Part shown: piece by piece, positions 1 to 8,352 of the stretch
How the letters are laid out: each line of letters begins with the position of its first letter
How positions within the stretch are numbered: the first letter of the stretch is position 1
NCBI GenBank assembly: GCA_035575235.1
Contig: DATLYA010000411.1
Coordinates: forward strand, 1 to 50,609
Direction: 5' to 3'
Origin: SYOC01 sp035575235
GTDB lineage: Bacteria; Desulfobacterota; Binatia; Bin18
Length of the DNA stretch: 50,609 bases
Translations under genes and position numbers: made by a program
The notes under the pieces: generated by a model
The model's database searches: none
The model's input: only the letters and a program-made list of their open reading frames with translations
Told to the model about the DNA's origin: nothing

Positions 1-2
1 CA

Positions 3-299
3 CTACGACTTTTTCAGCCCAGCCGCACCCCATACTGAGACGAGCCAAGCGCGGTTTTGAGACCTGAACGCCGCACCGATTGAACCGAGCTGCCCCATAG
101 CACCCTCGATGACCTGCCGGAGCGAGACGAGCTTCTTTGCGTCTCCCGCTAATGTTTTGGCATTGAGCCGTTTGACTCTCTTGGTCGTGTGCGGCAGCAG
201 TTCAGCGAAGAGGACGGAGGGAATCCGCTGCTGTTGTTTTTGCGAAGGCGAGCCGGTCTTTTTATACCGAGGGCCGTCAACAATCTTCATCACGCCCAT
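3..299 (-). CDS. Hypothetical basic protein, 98 aa
   Basis: The start at 299 is chosen because AAAGGGA lies just upstream on the minus strand; a longer reading to 371 would run into the preceding gene. The product is lysine/arginine-rich with no membrane segment or signal peptide, and I do not recognise a family. It starts 20 bp after the stop of the CoA-transferase gene on the same strand, so it may be the last gene of that transcript. The stop lies at the window edge (3-5), so the gene is complete. It could be a chance reading frame; the ribosome site and spacing are the only support. Confidence 0.4.
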   Translation of the reverse strand: MGVMKIVDGPRYKKTGSPSQKQQQRIPSVLFAELLPHTTKRVKRLNAKTLAGDAKKLVSLRQVIEGAMGQLGSIGAAFRSQNRAWLVSVWGAAGLKKS

Positions 300-318
300 A
301 AGAGATCCCTTTCGATAT

Positions 319-1509
319 TCACACGACGCCCTCTGCACGCAGCCGGTCCACGGCTTCAGGCGCATAGCCAAGGAGACCCGTGAGCACCTCGTAAGTATGT
401 TCCCCTAACAGCGGGGGAGGCGCACTGGATGAAACTGGCGTTTCTGAGAGCTTGAGTGGTGACCCAACAAAGCGCACTTCGCCGGCGGTAGGATGAGGCA
501 TGGTCCAGACCATTCCTCGTGCAAGGACTTGAGGATCGGTAAAGACCTGATCTAACGTCTGCACGGGGCCGCAAGGGATGCCGGCGGCGGCGATTTTTTG
601 AAGCCAGGCGGCAATCGAGTCCGTCGCAAAGATGGCTTGTAATTGAGCAATCAACTCCTCGCGGTGATGCACGCGCTGTGGATTGGTGGCGAAGCGTCCA
701 TCCACGGCTAACTCAGGATGCTGCAGCGCTTCGCACAGATTGCGCCACTGCCCATCATTCCCCACCGCGAGACAAAAATAACCGTCTCGAGCGTGAAACG
801 TCTGGTAAGGCACGATCGCGGGATGCGCATTGCCAAAGCGTTTCGGTCGCTGCCCGGATACGAGATAACTACTTGCGACATTGGCCAGCCAGGCAACCTG
901 CGCATCCAGAAGAGAAATATCGATAGCTTGTCCACGTCCGGTGCGCGAGCGCGCCAGCAACGCAGCCTGAATGGCATTGGCGGCAAAGAGTCCCGCTGTG
1001 ATATCCACGACAGCAACGCCCACTTTCATGGGCTCGCCCTCGGGCTCCCCGGTAATGCTCATCACTCCACCACGCCCCTGGATGATAAAGTCGTAGCCAG
1101 GCAGATCTTTGTCCGGTCCAGTCTGGCCATAGCCAGTAATTGAACAGTAAACCAGTCCAGGATTCAGCGGCTTGAGATCCTCATAGCCTAATCCCAGCGT
1201 CGCCAGCTCGCCCACTCTAAAATTCTCGACCAGCACATCGCTCATGCGCGCCAGTTGACGGATGATGTCTTGTCCGGCGGGCGCTTTGAGATTCACCGTC
1301 AGACTTTTCTTATTGCGATTGGCGCAGAGATAGTACGCGCTTTCTCCGCCGACAAACGGCGGTCCCCAGGCCCGCGTATCATCGCCCAGGCCTGGACGTT
1401 CAACTTTGATGACCTCAGCGCCAAGATCGCCAAGCAACATCGTACAATATGGTCCCGCTAAGACGCGGGACAGATCAAGGATACGGAAACCTGCAAGAGG
1501 AGCGGTCAT
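319..1509 (-). CDS. CaiB/BaiF family CoA-transferase
   Basis: A 396-aa class III CoA-transferase, which moves CoA between acyl-CoA and a free carboxylic acid in the cytoplasm through an aspartyl-CoA anhydride. Seen: the N-terminal ILDLSRVLAGPYCTMLLGDLGAEVIKVE segment typical of the family (given here only as a landmark at residues 10-37), NRNKKSLTVNLK near residue 65, and Asp169 in VAVVDITAG, which lines up with the catalytic Asp169 of formyl-CoA transferase. The C-terminus carries the usual PLLGEHT motif. Length is normal. The substrate cannot be read from sequence; the lipid/CoA-type neighbours suggest an organic-acid or fatty-acid role. It is divergent from the regulator at 1722, with about 210 bp between them. 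Confidence 0.93.
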   Translation of the reverse strand: MTAPLAGFRILDLSRVLAGPYCTMLLGDLGAEVIKVERPGLGDDTRAWGPPFVGGESAYYLCANRNKKSLTVNLKAPAGQDIIRQLARMSDVLVENFRVGELATLGLGYEDLKPLNPGLVYCSITGYGQTGPDKDLPGYDFIIQGRGGVMSITGEPEGEPMKVGVAVVDITAGLFAANAIQAALLARSRTGRGQAIDISLLDAQVAWLANVASSYLVSGQRPKRFGNAHPAIVPYQTFHARDGYFCLAVGNDGQWRNLCEALQHPELAVDGRFATNPQRVHHREELIAQLQAIFATDSIAAWLQKIAAAGIPCGPVQTLDQVFTDPQVLARGMVWTMPHPTAGEVRFVGSPLKLSETPVSSSAPPPLLGEHTYEVLTGLLGYAPEAVDRLRAEGVV

Positions 1510-1721
1510 GCAAGTTCATTATCAGGAGTAAGGTTCAAACTGTAGGGGAGAAGGCACCTTACCCCAATCGCTTCATTGACGTCCATGACAGAAAAACGCT
1601 ACGCTTCCTCTCGCACGGACAGAGGAGGGAACTCATGCAAGCGACGTCTGCTCAGACTGACCTGAATTTTAATCTCGACGAGCGGCTGGGGCTGCCGAGA
1701 TCGTTTTGACGAGGAGAGCAA

Positions 1722-3308
1722 GTGAAAGAGCTTCACTTTCCCCCCTATCGCCTTGACATAGCCAACGAACAGCTCTGGCGCGAGGAGCAGCTCATTGCCC
1801 TGCGCCCCAAAACTTTTGCCATCCTGCGCTACCTCGTTGCACATCCCAATCGGTTAGTCACCAAAGAGGAGCTGTTGCACGCCGTGTGGGGCGATACGTT
1901 AGTCAGTGAGGAAGGCCTGCGTGATTATTTGCGCGAGATCCGCCACGCCTTAGGCGATGATGCAGAGGCCCCACAATTTATCGAAACCGTACGCGGCAGA
2001 GGCTACCGCTTCCTTCCCACCATTACCACCCAACCGGTTTCAAGTTCCAGGTTCCAGGTTCCAAGTTTTACTTCTTCACTAGTCCCTAGCCCCCAGCCCT
2101 TAGCCTCTAGCACAGCGCTGCCCCTACCTGATAAGCCCTCCATCATCATTCTCCCCTTTGTCAACTTGAGTAATGATCCCGAGCAGGAATACTTTAGCGA
2201 CGGCATCACCGAAGACCTCACCAACTCACTGTCCCGCCTCGCCAGTCTGTTTGTCATCTCGCGCACCTCGGCGTTCACCTACAAAGGCAAGCTGACCAAG
2301 GTACAGGACATTAGCAAGGAGATGGGCGTGCAGTACGTGCTGGAAGGCAGCGTCCGCAGGTCGGATACTCAAGTGCGAGTCAGCGCGCAGTTAATCGATG
2401 CTATCGCAGATCATCACCTATGGGCGGAGCGCTATGACCGCCCGCTCACCGATATCTTCGCCGTGCAGGATGAGATCGTGCAGAAGATCACAACAGCTCT
2501 GGCAGTGAAGCTCACCACTGGTGAGGAAGTTCGTTTGACAAGATTTCCTACAAGCAATCTAGAAGCCTATGATCATTTCTTGCGCGGTATGGAGCAGTAT
2601 CTTCGCTTTCAAAAAGACGCGAATATCCAGGCGCGGCGACTGTTCGCGCGCGCCATTGAACTTGATCCCCAGTATGCGGCAGCATACGCACTCTTGAGCT
2701 GGACCCACTGGACGGATTGGTACTCGCAGTGGGCTTCTGGAACCTTCCCTCTGGAGCGAGCCTTTGAAACTGCGCAACAAGCTGTTGCCCTGGATGACTC
2801 CTTGCCTTCCGCCCATATGATATTGGGCATTATCTACCTGTACCAGAAACAGCATGAGCGGGCTCTCACCGAGGCGGAAAGAGCCCTCGCCGCCAACCCT
2901 AATGACGCCGACGCGTATTGGACGCTCGGGTACATCTTGAATATGGCAGGACGGCCGGAGGATGCTATCAGGGCAGTAAAGACAGCCATGCGGCTCAACC
3001 CCTATTATCCTCCCTATTACCCGTTCGACTTAGGTCGCGCCTATCGCTTTTTGGGGCAGTCGGAAAAGGCGATTACCGCTCTGAAGGAAGCTCTCGTCCA
3101 CAATCCTAATTTTTTGCCGGCCCGCTTACAATTGGCGGGCGTATACAGCGAACTAGACCGGAAGGAAGAAGCCCAGGCGGAGGCGGCAGAGATCTTGCGG
3201 TTTAGTCCTAACTTCTCATTGCAAGCGCATCGGCAGAGCGTGCCCTATAAAGATCCAGCGATATTAGAGCGATACATTGACAGCTTGCGCAAAGCGGGGC
3301 TGAAGTGA
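1722..3308 (+). CDS. Winged-helix regulator with TolB-like and TPR domains
   Basis: A 528-aa protein starting with GTG behind GAGGAG. Domains in order: an OmpR/PhoB-type winged helix (about residues 5-100, ending in VRGRGYRF), a linker at about 105-132, a FlgO/TolB-like N-terminal module (about 135-265, starting SIIILPFVNLSND and including EYFSDGITEDL), then several TPR repeats to the end. Such CadC-like proteins bind DNA; here no transmembrane helix is visible between the domains, so a cytoplasmic sensor is more likely than CadC-type membrane signalling. The linker is encoded by a 7-bp tandem array (2041-2112). It is divergent from the CoA-transferase gene, which it might control (inference). 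Confidence 0.85.
   Translation: MKELHFPPYRLDIANEQLWREEQLIALRPKTFAILRYLVAHPNRLVTKEELLHAVWGDTLVSEEGLRDYLREIRHALGDDAEAPQFIETVRGRGYRFLPTITTQPVSSSRFQVPSFTSSLVPSPQPLASSTALPLPDKPSIIILPFVNLSNDPEQEYFSDGITEDLTNSLSRLASLFVISRTSAFTYKGKLTKVQDISKEMGVQYVLEGSVRRSDTQVRVSAQLIDAIADHHLWAERYDRPLTDIFAVQDEIVQKITTALAVKLTTGEEVRLTRFPTSNLEAYDHFLRGMEQYLRFQKDANIQARRLFARAIELDPQYAAAYALLSWTHWTDWYSQWASGTFPLERAFETAQQAVALDDSLPSAHMILGIIYLYQKQHERALTEAERALAANPNDADAYWTLGYILNMAGRPEDAIRAVKTAMRLNPYYPPYYPFDLGRAYRFLGQSEKAITALKEALVHNPNFLPARLQLAGVYSELDRKEEAQAEAAEILRFSPNFSLQAHRQSVPYKDPAILERYIDSLRKAGLK
2041..2112. repeat. Heptamer arrays inside a coding region
   Basis: Two adjoining arrays: GGTTCCA repeated about three times, then CTAGTCC, CTAGCCC, CCAGCCC, TTAGCCT and CTAGCAC. 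The period is 7 bp throughout. They are read in frame as a Ser/Pro-rich linker between the winged helix and the TolB-like domain of the regulator. Confidence 0.75.
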
Positions 3309-3387
3309 GAAGGCTTCATGCCGTATACTGTAGTATTGGTGAAACGTAACTACTATCATGGAGCGCAATGGCTAAGGATGCAAAATC

Positions 3388-3693
3388 ATGGGAGCGAGAG
3401 TTTCTCTCGATCGAGAGATGATAGCCGCATTCTGCCGGCGGCATCATATCCACAAATTGACGCTGTTCGGCTCCTTGCTGAGGGACGATTTTCGCCCGGA
3501 GAGTGATGTGGATATCCTCGTGGAATTCGAGCCGGGACATAAAGTGGGGTTGATCCGTCTCGCTGGAATGGAACTCGAATTGTCAACTCTCCTCGGACGG
3601 AAGGTTGATCTGAGAACCCCAGCCGACTTGAGTCGGTACTTCCGCCAAGACGTCCTCGCAACGGCGGAGGTGCAGTATGCGCAAGGAGGATGA
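3388..3693 (+). CDS. MntA-like minimal nucleotidyltransferase antitoxin
   Basis: A 101-aa protein with the minimal nucleotidyltransferase signature: GS at residues 28-29 followed by SDVDILVEF with Asp40 and Asp42 as metal ligands. Members of this family neutralise HEPN toxins by AMPylating them. The next reading frame starts inside the end of this gene (3677) and begins like a HEPN/DUF86 protein, the usual partner, but it is cut short after 30 residues. The antitoxin therefore looks intact while its toxin is lost. The start at ATG 3388 has only a weak AAGG upstream. Confidence 0.85.
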   Translation: MGARVSLDREMIAAFCRRHHIHKLTLFGSLLRDDFRPESDVDILVEFEPGHKVGLIRLAGMELELSTLLGRKVDLRTPADLSRYFRQDVLATAEVQYAQGG

Positions 3694-3769
3694 GCTTCGT
3701 TTGCGTCATATGCGAGACGCCGCCAAAGAAGCTGTTGGATTTTCCCAGGGCCGCATCAGAGATAATTAG
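3677..3769 (+). pseudogene. Truncated HEPN (DUF86, HepT-like) toxin
   Basis: ATG at 3677 overlaps the end of the nucleotidyltransferase gene by 17 bp, with AAGGAGG just inside that gene. It reads 30 residues, beginning MRKEDELRLRHMRDAAKEAV and continuing GFSQGRIRDN before TAG. This matches the usual opening of DUF86/HepT proteins, including the FxxGR stretch, but the roughly 80 residues that follow in the family, with the RxxxxH ribonuclease motif, are absent. Downstream sequence has no further similarity that I can see, and there is a small gtcttc/gaagac hairpin at about 3780. I read this as a remnant left by deletion or rearrangement. Confidence 0.7.
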
Positions 3770-3807
3770 AAAACATTTTGTCTTCAGGAGAAGACTGACG
3801 TTAGTTC

Positions 3808-4635
3808 CTATCCTCCATGCGGCGGCGCGTAGAGCATGGTGTCCGCGATCGTCTGGCAGTGTACTGTCTCCACCCCAGGCACGGACTGCGCCGCGCGCGT
3901 GGCTGTCGCCGTCCAGTAGGAGCCAAAGGCAGCTGCTTCCAGATGCACAACCCCTCCTTCAGCCCGCACGCGAATATCAAGCATCTTCAGCCCCGGCTCA
4001 AGCAAGAGTGCGGCGCGCACCTGGGCTTCCAGATTGAGGCGCTGCAAAGCCTGCAGCGCCTCTGGCGTTGGCTGAAAGGGCGACAACCGCACTGTTTGGA
4101 CAAGGATCTGTGAAAGACTCTCCAGCGTGCCGCGTTCGGTGTTCAGCACCACATCATAATGGAGAGGCGATGAGCAATCCGTGTCAAACAGCCAGGTCAG
4201 GCGAGCAGCGGACTCGGCATCGTAGCGTTTGACCTTCGCCTCCGCCTGGGCTTGAGTGATGCCCTCTTCTTCAGCGACGCGTGCAGCCCGCACAGCTAAA
4301 GGCGCCGTGATGCGCACCCGTAAGGCATGGGCCACTTCTTTGAGCAAGAGCGGCGCGGCGCGACCGGCAATGACCGTATTATCCTGCACGGCAAAGCCGT
4401 ACAATGCGGCGCGCAGAAAGGCCAGGTAGCGCTCACGGTCTTTGTTGAACCGCTCCCAGAAGCTTGGCTTGCTCTCCTCCATACGAGCGAGCTCTTTTTC
4501 CTGGAGGTCGTACCGCCGCGCGGCTTCCAGAATGACCTCGCGGTCGATAAAGCGATAGCCTAAGCGTTCGGCGGCCGCTTTCCCAATTTGGGTGCCGCCG
4601 CTGCCCATTTCCCGTGAAATAACAATGAGGCTCAT
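3808..4635 (-). CDS. Cytidylate-kinase-like protein with C-terminal BON domain
   Basis: A 275-aa protein. The N-terminus MSLIVISREMGSGGTQIGKA followed by LGYRFIDREVI is typical of the cytidylate-kinase-like family, a P-loop family related to CMP kinase but usually of unknown substrate. The last about 70 residues resemble a BON domain (LNLEAQVRAALLL...VHLEAAAFG...VPGVETVH). The start at 4635 is preceded by AGGGGGAG at good spacing; the open frame continues upstream to 4899, but that extension lacks a ribosome site and family similarity. It is convergent with the truncated HEPN gene. Phosphotransfer is known for the family; the actual role is not. Confidence 0.85.
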   Translation of the reverse strand: MSLIVISREMGSGGTQIGKAAAERLGYRFIDREVILEAARRYDLQEKELARMEESKPSFWERFNKDRERYLAFLRAALYGFAVQDNTVIAGRAAPLLLKEVAHALRVRITAPLAVRAARVAEEEGITQAQAEAKVKRYDAESAARLTWLFDTDCSSPLHYDVVLNTERGTLESLSQILVQTVRLSPFQPTPEALQALQRLNLEAQVRAALLLEPGLKMLDIRVRAEGGVVHLEAAAFGSYWTATATRAAQSVPGVETVHCQTIADTMLYAPPHGG

Positions 4636-4710
4636 ACTCTCCCCCTCTAACATGAGCGCTGCCGTAGCTCGACGGTTGCCCAACGCCGGGAGATTGTCAA
4701 TAGTAGCGCT

Positions 4711-4935
4711 ATGGCGTTCATTGTGCGTCTCATCGCCGGCCGGCAGGAATGGTACGAACGCGTCTTTCGCGAAAAAGCGCTGCGGCTCACCACCGTGTTT
4801 GGCCACAACTTTGACATTACGCCTGACCAGGTTGAGGATGTGTTTGGAGAAGTCCAGGAGGGCTTCGGCGAGTCGCGGCCTCCCGGAACGGCGCTCCAAG
4901 CAGATGACCTGGTGATCGGCGCCTGCCGGTTATAA
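4711..4935 (+). CDS. Possible small hypothetical protein, 74 aa
   Basis: Reading frame divergent from the cytidylate-kinase-like gene. The product has no signal peptide or membrane segment and I recognise no family, although the stretch FDITPDQVEDVFGEVQ looks like ordinary protein. There is no convincing ribosome site before ATG 4711, and the opposite strand is also open here, so this may be a chance frame. Confidence 0.25.
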   Translation: MAFIVRLIAGRQEWYERVFREKALRLTTVFGHNFDITPDQVEDVFGEVQEGFGESRPPGTALQADDLVIGACRL

Positions 4936-5033
4936 TCATCCAGGCGCGTGAGGAGATAAGGGGAGAGGGCAACCGAGGTGATAGCTGTTGTAGGGAAGAG
5001 GAATGGACATCGATCTTGCCTATCCCTGTGTAT

Positions 5034-5516
5034 TTACACTTCCGGCGACACGAGGTTGCGTTTGATCCGCTTTTTCCCGCCCCACCCCTCGTTGATAGGA
5101 ACGAGGAAGTCGAGACGAATCACTTTCTCGGTAAATTTCCACTCGTTGCCGACCCGCAGCAGCTTGTCTTCATAATAACCGGCAACGGTAATAGACTCGC
5201 CTTGCAAATCGCCAACGGCGTCGAAATAACTTTTCGAGGCCGCGGTGTCGCCATTGAACGAAATGACCTGGTTATGAATCAGATGTCGTAGCACTTCCAT
5301 GCGGTTTCGCATGTAGCCATCATACCAACGCTGGACGGCGGCTCGCCCTTCGTAGCGCTTCCCAGGCGCGAGAATAAGCGTGCACGGATCATGAAAGAGC
5401 GCCATCACATCCGCAAGCTCGCCTTTATCCACCGCCCAGCAGTATCGATGCACGAGGTCGCGGATCAGTTCGCGATCAAGCAGTTCTTGTAGAATGGCTT
5501 GGGTTTCTCTGGTCAT
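5034..5516 (-). CDS. SnoaL-like (NTF2 superfamily) protein
   Basis: A 160-aa protein with the SnoaL_4-type layout: an N-terminal helix with LLDRELIRDLVHRYCWAVDKGE, then LFHDPCTL, and a central run around RYEGRAAVQRWYDGYM. This fold includes cyclases, isomerases and dehydratases that act on small hydrophobic ligands, with His and Asp often in the pocket. AAAGGAG precedes ATG 5516. It lies upstream of nothing on its own strand except the kinase-like gene, and downstream of the di-iron gene block, which it may belong to. Substrate unknown. Confidence 0.8.
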   Translation of the reverse strand: MTRETQAILQELLDRELIRDLVHRYCWAVDKGELADVMALFHDPCTLILAPGKRYEGRAAVQRWYDGYMRNRMEVLRHLIHNQVISFNGDTAASKSYFDAVGDLQGESITVAGYYEDKLLRVGNEWKFTEKVIRLDFLVPINEGWGGKKRIKRNLVSPEV

Positions 5517-5679
5517 GATCGACTCCTTTCAGGAGGCTCATTGTTCAGACAGTAACGGAGCCGATGCGACGACCCGTTCCGTTGTGACCTCCTCAGCCGA
5601 TACTCACGTACGCAAACGAAGCGCAGGAGAGCGGTGGTGAGCCAAAGCTACGGGCGGGAAAGATCTTTCATTTGGCAGT

Positions 5680-5774
5680 CATTAGTTTTTAGTTATTAGT
5701 TATGAGAGTTTAGCAACAAGAATTTGTTTACCACTAGAAACTAATTATTAATAGAAACTAATTACTAAGAACTT
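5680..5774. repeat. Inverted heptamer array (TTAGTTA type)
   Basis: The left arm (5680-5706) iterates TTAGTTT, TTAGTTA, TTAGTTA. The right arm (5732-5774) is its approximate reverse complement, iterating TAGAAAC and TAATTA. A spacer of about 26 bp separates them. The array fills most of the gap in front of the SnoaL-like gene and ends 12 bp from the stop codon of the ferritin-like gene. Confidence 0.7.
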
Positions 5775-5785
5775 AAGAAGACTTC

Positions 5786-6562
5786 CTACTCCAATCCCGT
5801 GTAATCAAACTCCATAGGTTGAATCTTCCCCGTATTAATCTCGCGGATACGCTCCGCTGAGAGCGGATAGCTGAATTGTTCATTGCGCATGTGGATACGC
5901 TGGAGCAGAATTTTGCGCGTCATTGCGGCGACCTCGTCCCACTCGGCAGGGGCGAGCTCTTGTTTCGCCAGACCAATAAACCCTGCGCGCATATGACCGA
6001 TTTCGTCGTCATACACATGCTTACACGCCGTGGCGATACGATTATTGAGCTCACCTGATCCTGCCAATCGCATGCCAGCGGAGTACATACTGCAATAGCC
6101 GCCTTCGGTAAAGCGCACGGCAAAATAGCCGAGTTTACCGCGGCGTTCGCGGTATTCATAGCGAATACGCGCAAGTTCATTATCCGCTTCCCAGCCAGTC
6201 AGTTGTTCCGGATTGAGCTTCTCGCCGCTGAGGAAGTCGTAAATATCGGCAAATAGACAATAGTGAAAAAACTCGGTGCGCAGGTCGTCAATGACATCGA
6301 GCACTTCGTGCCGGTCAACTTCCTTATCAATCTTGGGAAACACGTCGTTGAGATAGGCGACCGGCCCTTGAAACAAACCTTTCTTCTTATCGCCAACGCC
6401 AGATCCCCAAATTTCCTTGAAACATTGCCGGCGCAGCCACAGCAAGTCTGTGTCTTTGGTGCGCGTGGGACTCTGAAAATATGTCCACACCACCTCAGCT
6501 TCCCCGGCCCAGTACGGAGCAGCAAGATCAACTAAACGTTTGAGATTTGCATTGACGGACAT
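5786..6562 (-). CDS. Ferritin-like putative di-iron protein
   Basis: A 258-aa largely helical protein. Candidate metal ligands are Glu97 and His100 (TEFFHY), Glu153 (FTEGGY) and Glu187 and His190 (DDEIGHM); two ExxH motifs with an intervening Glu are the signature of ferritin-like di-iron carboxylate proteins. Members of this fold include oxygenases, desaturases and aldehyde-deformylating oxygenases, and I cannot assign one. The next gene upstream on the same strand (6646) encodes a second, unrelated-fold iron protein, and the pair precedes no electron-transfer gene in the window. Start ATG 6562 gives full-length helices. Confidence 0.75.
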   Translation of the reverse strand: MSVNANLKRLVDLAAPYWAGEAEVVWTYFQSPTRTKDTDLLWLRRQCFKEIWGSGVGDKKKGLFQGPVAYLNDVFPKIDKEVDRHEVLDVIDDLRTEFFHYCLFADIYDFLSGEKLNPEQLTGWEADNELARIRYEYRERRGKLGYFAVRFTEGGYCSMYSAGMRLAGSGELNNRIATACKHVYDDEIGHMRAGFIGLAKQELAPAEWDEVAAMTRKILLQRIHMRNEQFSYPLSAERIREINTGKIQPMEFDYTGLE

Positions 6563-6580
6563 AACTTCGCTCCACCTTAA

Positions 6581-6654
6581 TCCCGAGTTCCGAGCGCCGA
6601 GTCCCGAGGAAAGAAGACTTCTACCCAGGACTCAGGACTCATTACTCAGGACTT
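6581..6654. repeat. Inverted heptamer array (GAGTCCC / ACTCAGG type)
   Basis: The left arm reads GAGTTCC, GAGCGCC, GAGTCCC, GAGG. The right arm reads ACTCAGG, ACTCATT, ACTCAGG, ACT, roughly the reverse complement of the left. The spacer holds the small palindrome gaagacttc. It fills the gap between the two di-iron-type genes. Confidence 0.75.
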
Positions 6655-7350
6655 ATCCCGGTCCATCTGATCGCCCAACTCGCAAATGCCTTGATAGAAC
6701 AACGTGAGCGCGGTGAGGGCAAGCTTCATGCCGTCAATCACTTCCTGTTTGTCTTTGTCGTTCGTCAGATGACGGACAATCGGCTCCCACACACGCCGGC
6801 CGGCATGCTCATCATCCGCTTTCGTATGGTAAGTAAAGAAAAACACCTGTTCTTCATTGAGCCCAAACGTTTTTCTCCAGGCTTCAGCCTGGAAGTTGTG
6901 TTTCGGCATGGCGGTGATAATGAACTCATCCACCGAGGTCGCCAGCCACCCCGCGATCCAATGACGCGTGCGGGCAATATTCTCCCAGACATTGAACGCC
7001 ACCTCGACCAAGGGCACAGGCCTGGTGGTGTTCATCTGTTCATCGGTGAGCCCAACGTTGCGGCCCATTTGCCAGAGGATGGCAGTATGCGGCTGGGCGA
7101 TCTGGTCATCGCAGACCAATTCTTCGCGCATCTGGCCGATGGTTTTCCGCACGACCGCCAGATCCGGGCAACGGCTCATCCACGCCGGTCGTATGACCGA
7201 ACTCAACACGCGATTCCGAGGAATATGCTGCAACAGATACGCGCGGCCGCGTCCTTTGGTGAGCGGCTCGCTCAACCACGGCATATCAGCCGCGACGCTC
7301 AGGGCGTAGTCACAGATTTCATCAATGACCGAGGGACTGTTCGTCGGCAT
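6646..7350 (-). CDS. Haem-oxygenase-like di-iron oxidase (PqqC/CADD-like)
   Basis: A 234-aa all-helical protein of the TENA/PqqC/haem-oxygenase-like superfamily. The motif His175-xxx-Asp179-xx-His182 (YHTKADDEHAG), with His88 and Glu142 earlier, matches the di-iron site of the haem-oxygenase-like oxidases such as Chlamydia CADD and UndA; an acidic residue at 78-81 would complete it. Known members decarboxylate fatty acids, hydroxylate amines or make p-aminobenzoate; the substrate here is open. ATG 7350 has GAAGGTTG upstream. The frame stays open to 7419, but that part is translated heptamer array and is rejected. It sits next to the ferritin-like gene. Confidence 0.78.
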   Translation of the reverse strand: MPTNSPSVIDEICDYALSVAADMPWLSEPLTKGRGRAYLLQHIPRNRVLSSVIRPAWMSRCPDLAVVRKTIGQMREELVCDDQIAQPHTAILWQMGRNVGLTDEQMNTTRPVPLVEVAFNVWENIARTRHWIAGWLATSVDEFIITAMPKHNFQAEAWRKTFGLNEEQVFFFTYHTKADDEHAGRRVWEPIVRHLTNDKDKQEVIDGMKLALTALTLFYQGICELGDQMDRDKS

Positions 7351-7371
7351 ACTGACAACCTTCAATTGATC

Positions 7372-7416
7372 GTCACGCAACACGCAACACGTAATACGTG
7401 AAACGTGTTGCGTGAG
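7372..7416. repeat. Inverted heptamer array (ACGCAAC type)
   Basis: ACGCAAC, ACGCAAC, ACGTAAT, ACGTGAA, ACGTGTT, then GCGTG. The two ends (CACGCAACACG and CGTGTTGCGTG) are exact reverse complements, so the array can fold into a hairpin. It lies directly upstream of the di-iron oxidase ribosome site and about 25 bp downstream of the SDR stop. Confidence 0.75.
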
Positions 7417-7440
7417 CAAAAGGAGGCGCTAGCGATAAAG

Positions 7441-8352
7441 TTATACTATGGGATCATACGGAAACACATCAGTCGTCACATCAAGTTTGTAGAATGAGTT
7501 CTTGAAAGCGTCAGGAATCACCGCGGCCACTTTCTCCGGCGTCCACCCTTCCATATCGGCGATTTGGCGGATGGGCCGGGGCTGCGAGAAGAGAATAATT
7601 TCTTTGGCGCGCACGCCGAAGATTTGCCCGGTGACTTCCTGCGCGGCGTCGCTGGCAAGGAACGCCACCAAGGGGGCGATCATCCCCGGATCCATTTTTT
7701 TCAGCTTTTCGACCCGTCGCTTCTGCGCCTCCGTTTCGGTCGGAATGGTCCCGATCATGCGCGTCCAGGCAAAAGGCGCGATACAGTTCGCCGTGGCGCC
7801 GTAGCGTCCCAGGTCCAGGGCGGTCGCCTTTGTCAACCCGACAATGCCCATTTTAGCTGCCGCATAGTTGGCTTGCCCATAATTGCCGATCAAGCCGGAA
7901 GTCGAAGTAATATTGATGATGCGTCCACTCTTCTGTTGGCGCATATGCGGCGCCGCGGCGCGCGTGCAGGCGAAGCTTCCCTTGAGATGCACGTTAATCA
8001 CCGCATCCCATTCTTCTTCACTCATGTTGAAAATCATACGGTCCCGCAGAATCCCCGCGTTATTCACCACAATGTCGATGCGACCAAATTTTTCCAGTGC
8101 AGTTCCAATAATCTTCTCCCCGCCAGCCAGACTGGCGACAGAATCATAGTTCGCCACCGCCGCGCCGCCAGCAGCAGTAATTTCCGCTACCACCTTATCC
8201 GCCGGGGCCGTATCACGGCCTTCACCAGAGGCGCTCCCGCCGATGTCATTGACTACAACTTTTGCGCCCTCTTTGGCGAGCAACACCGCAATCCCACGGC
8301 CAATGCCGCCGCCAGCGCCAGTCACCACAGCAACTTTATCCTTCAGCATCAT
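7441..8352 (-). CDS. SDR-family 3-hydroxyacyl-CoA dehydrogenase-like protein
   Basis: A 303-aa short-chain dehydrogenase. Seen: TGAGGGIG nucleotide-binding loop, NNAG, and the catalytic Ser, Tyr and Lys in NITSTSGLIGNYGQANYAAAK. The Asp-rich stretch after strand 2 and the C-terminal extension of about 50 residues resemble the (3R)-hydroxyacyl-CoA dehydrogenase domain of MFE-2/17-beta-HSD type 4 proteins. GAGGAGAAG precedes ATG 8352. A perfect 24-bp palindrome (8479-8502) separates it from the thiolase gene upstream on the same strand. Together with the thiolase this suggests beta-oxidation-type degradation of a branched or steroid-like acid (inference). Confidence 0.88.
   Translation of the reverse strand: MMLKDKVAVVTGAGGGIGRGIAVLLAKEGAKVVVNDIGGSASGEGRDTAPADKVVAEITAAGGAAVANYDSVASLAGGEKIIGTALEKFGRIDIVVNNAGILRDRMIFNMSEEEWDAVINVHLKGSFACTRAAAPHMRQQKSGRIINITSTSGLIGNYGQANYAAAKMGIVGLTKATALDLGRYGATANCIAPFAWTRMIGTIPTETEAQKRRVEKLKKMDPGMIAPLVAFLASDAAQEVTGQIFGVRAKEIILFSQPRPIRQIADMEGWTPEKVAAVIPDAFKNSFYKLDVTTDVFPYDPIV

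Noticed and set aside
4636..4899. N-terminal extension of the cytidylate-kinase-like protein
   Set aside because: The family starts at MSLIVISRE, which has a good ribosome site; the extension has neither similarity nor a ribosome site.
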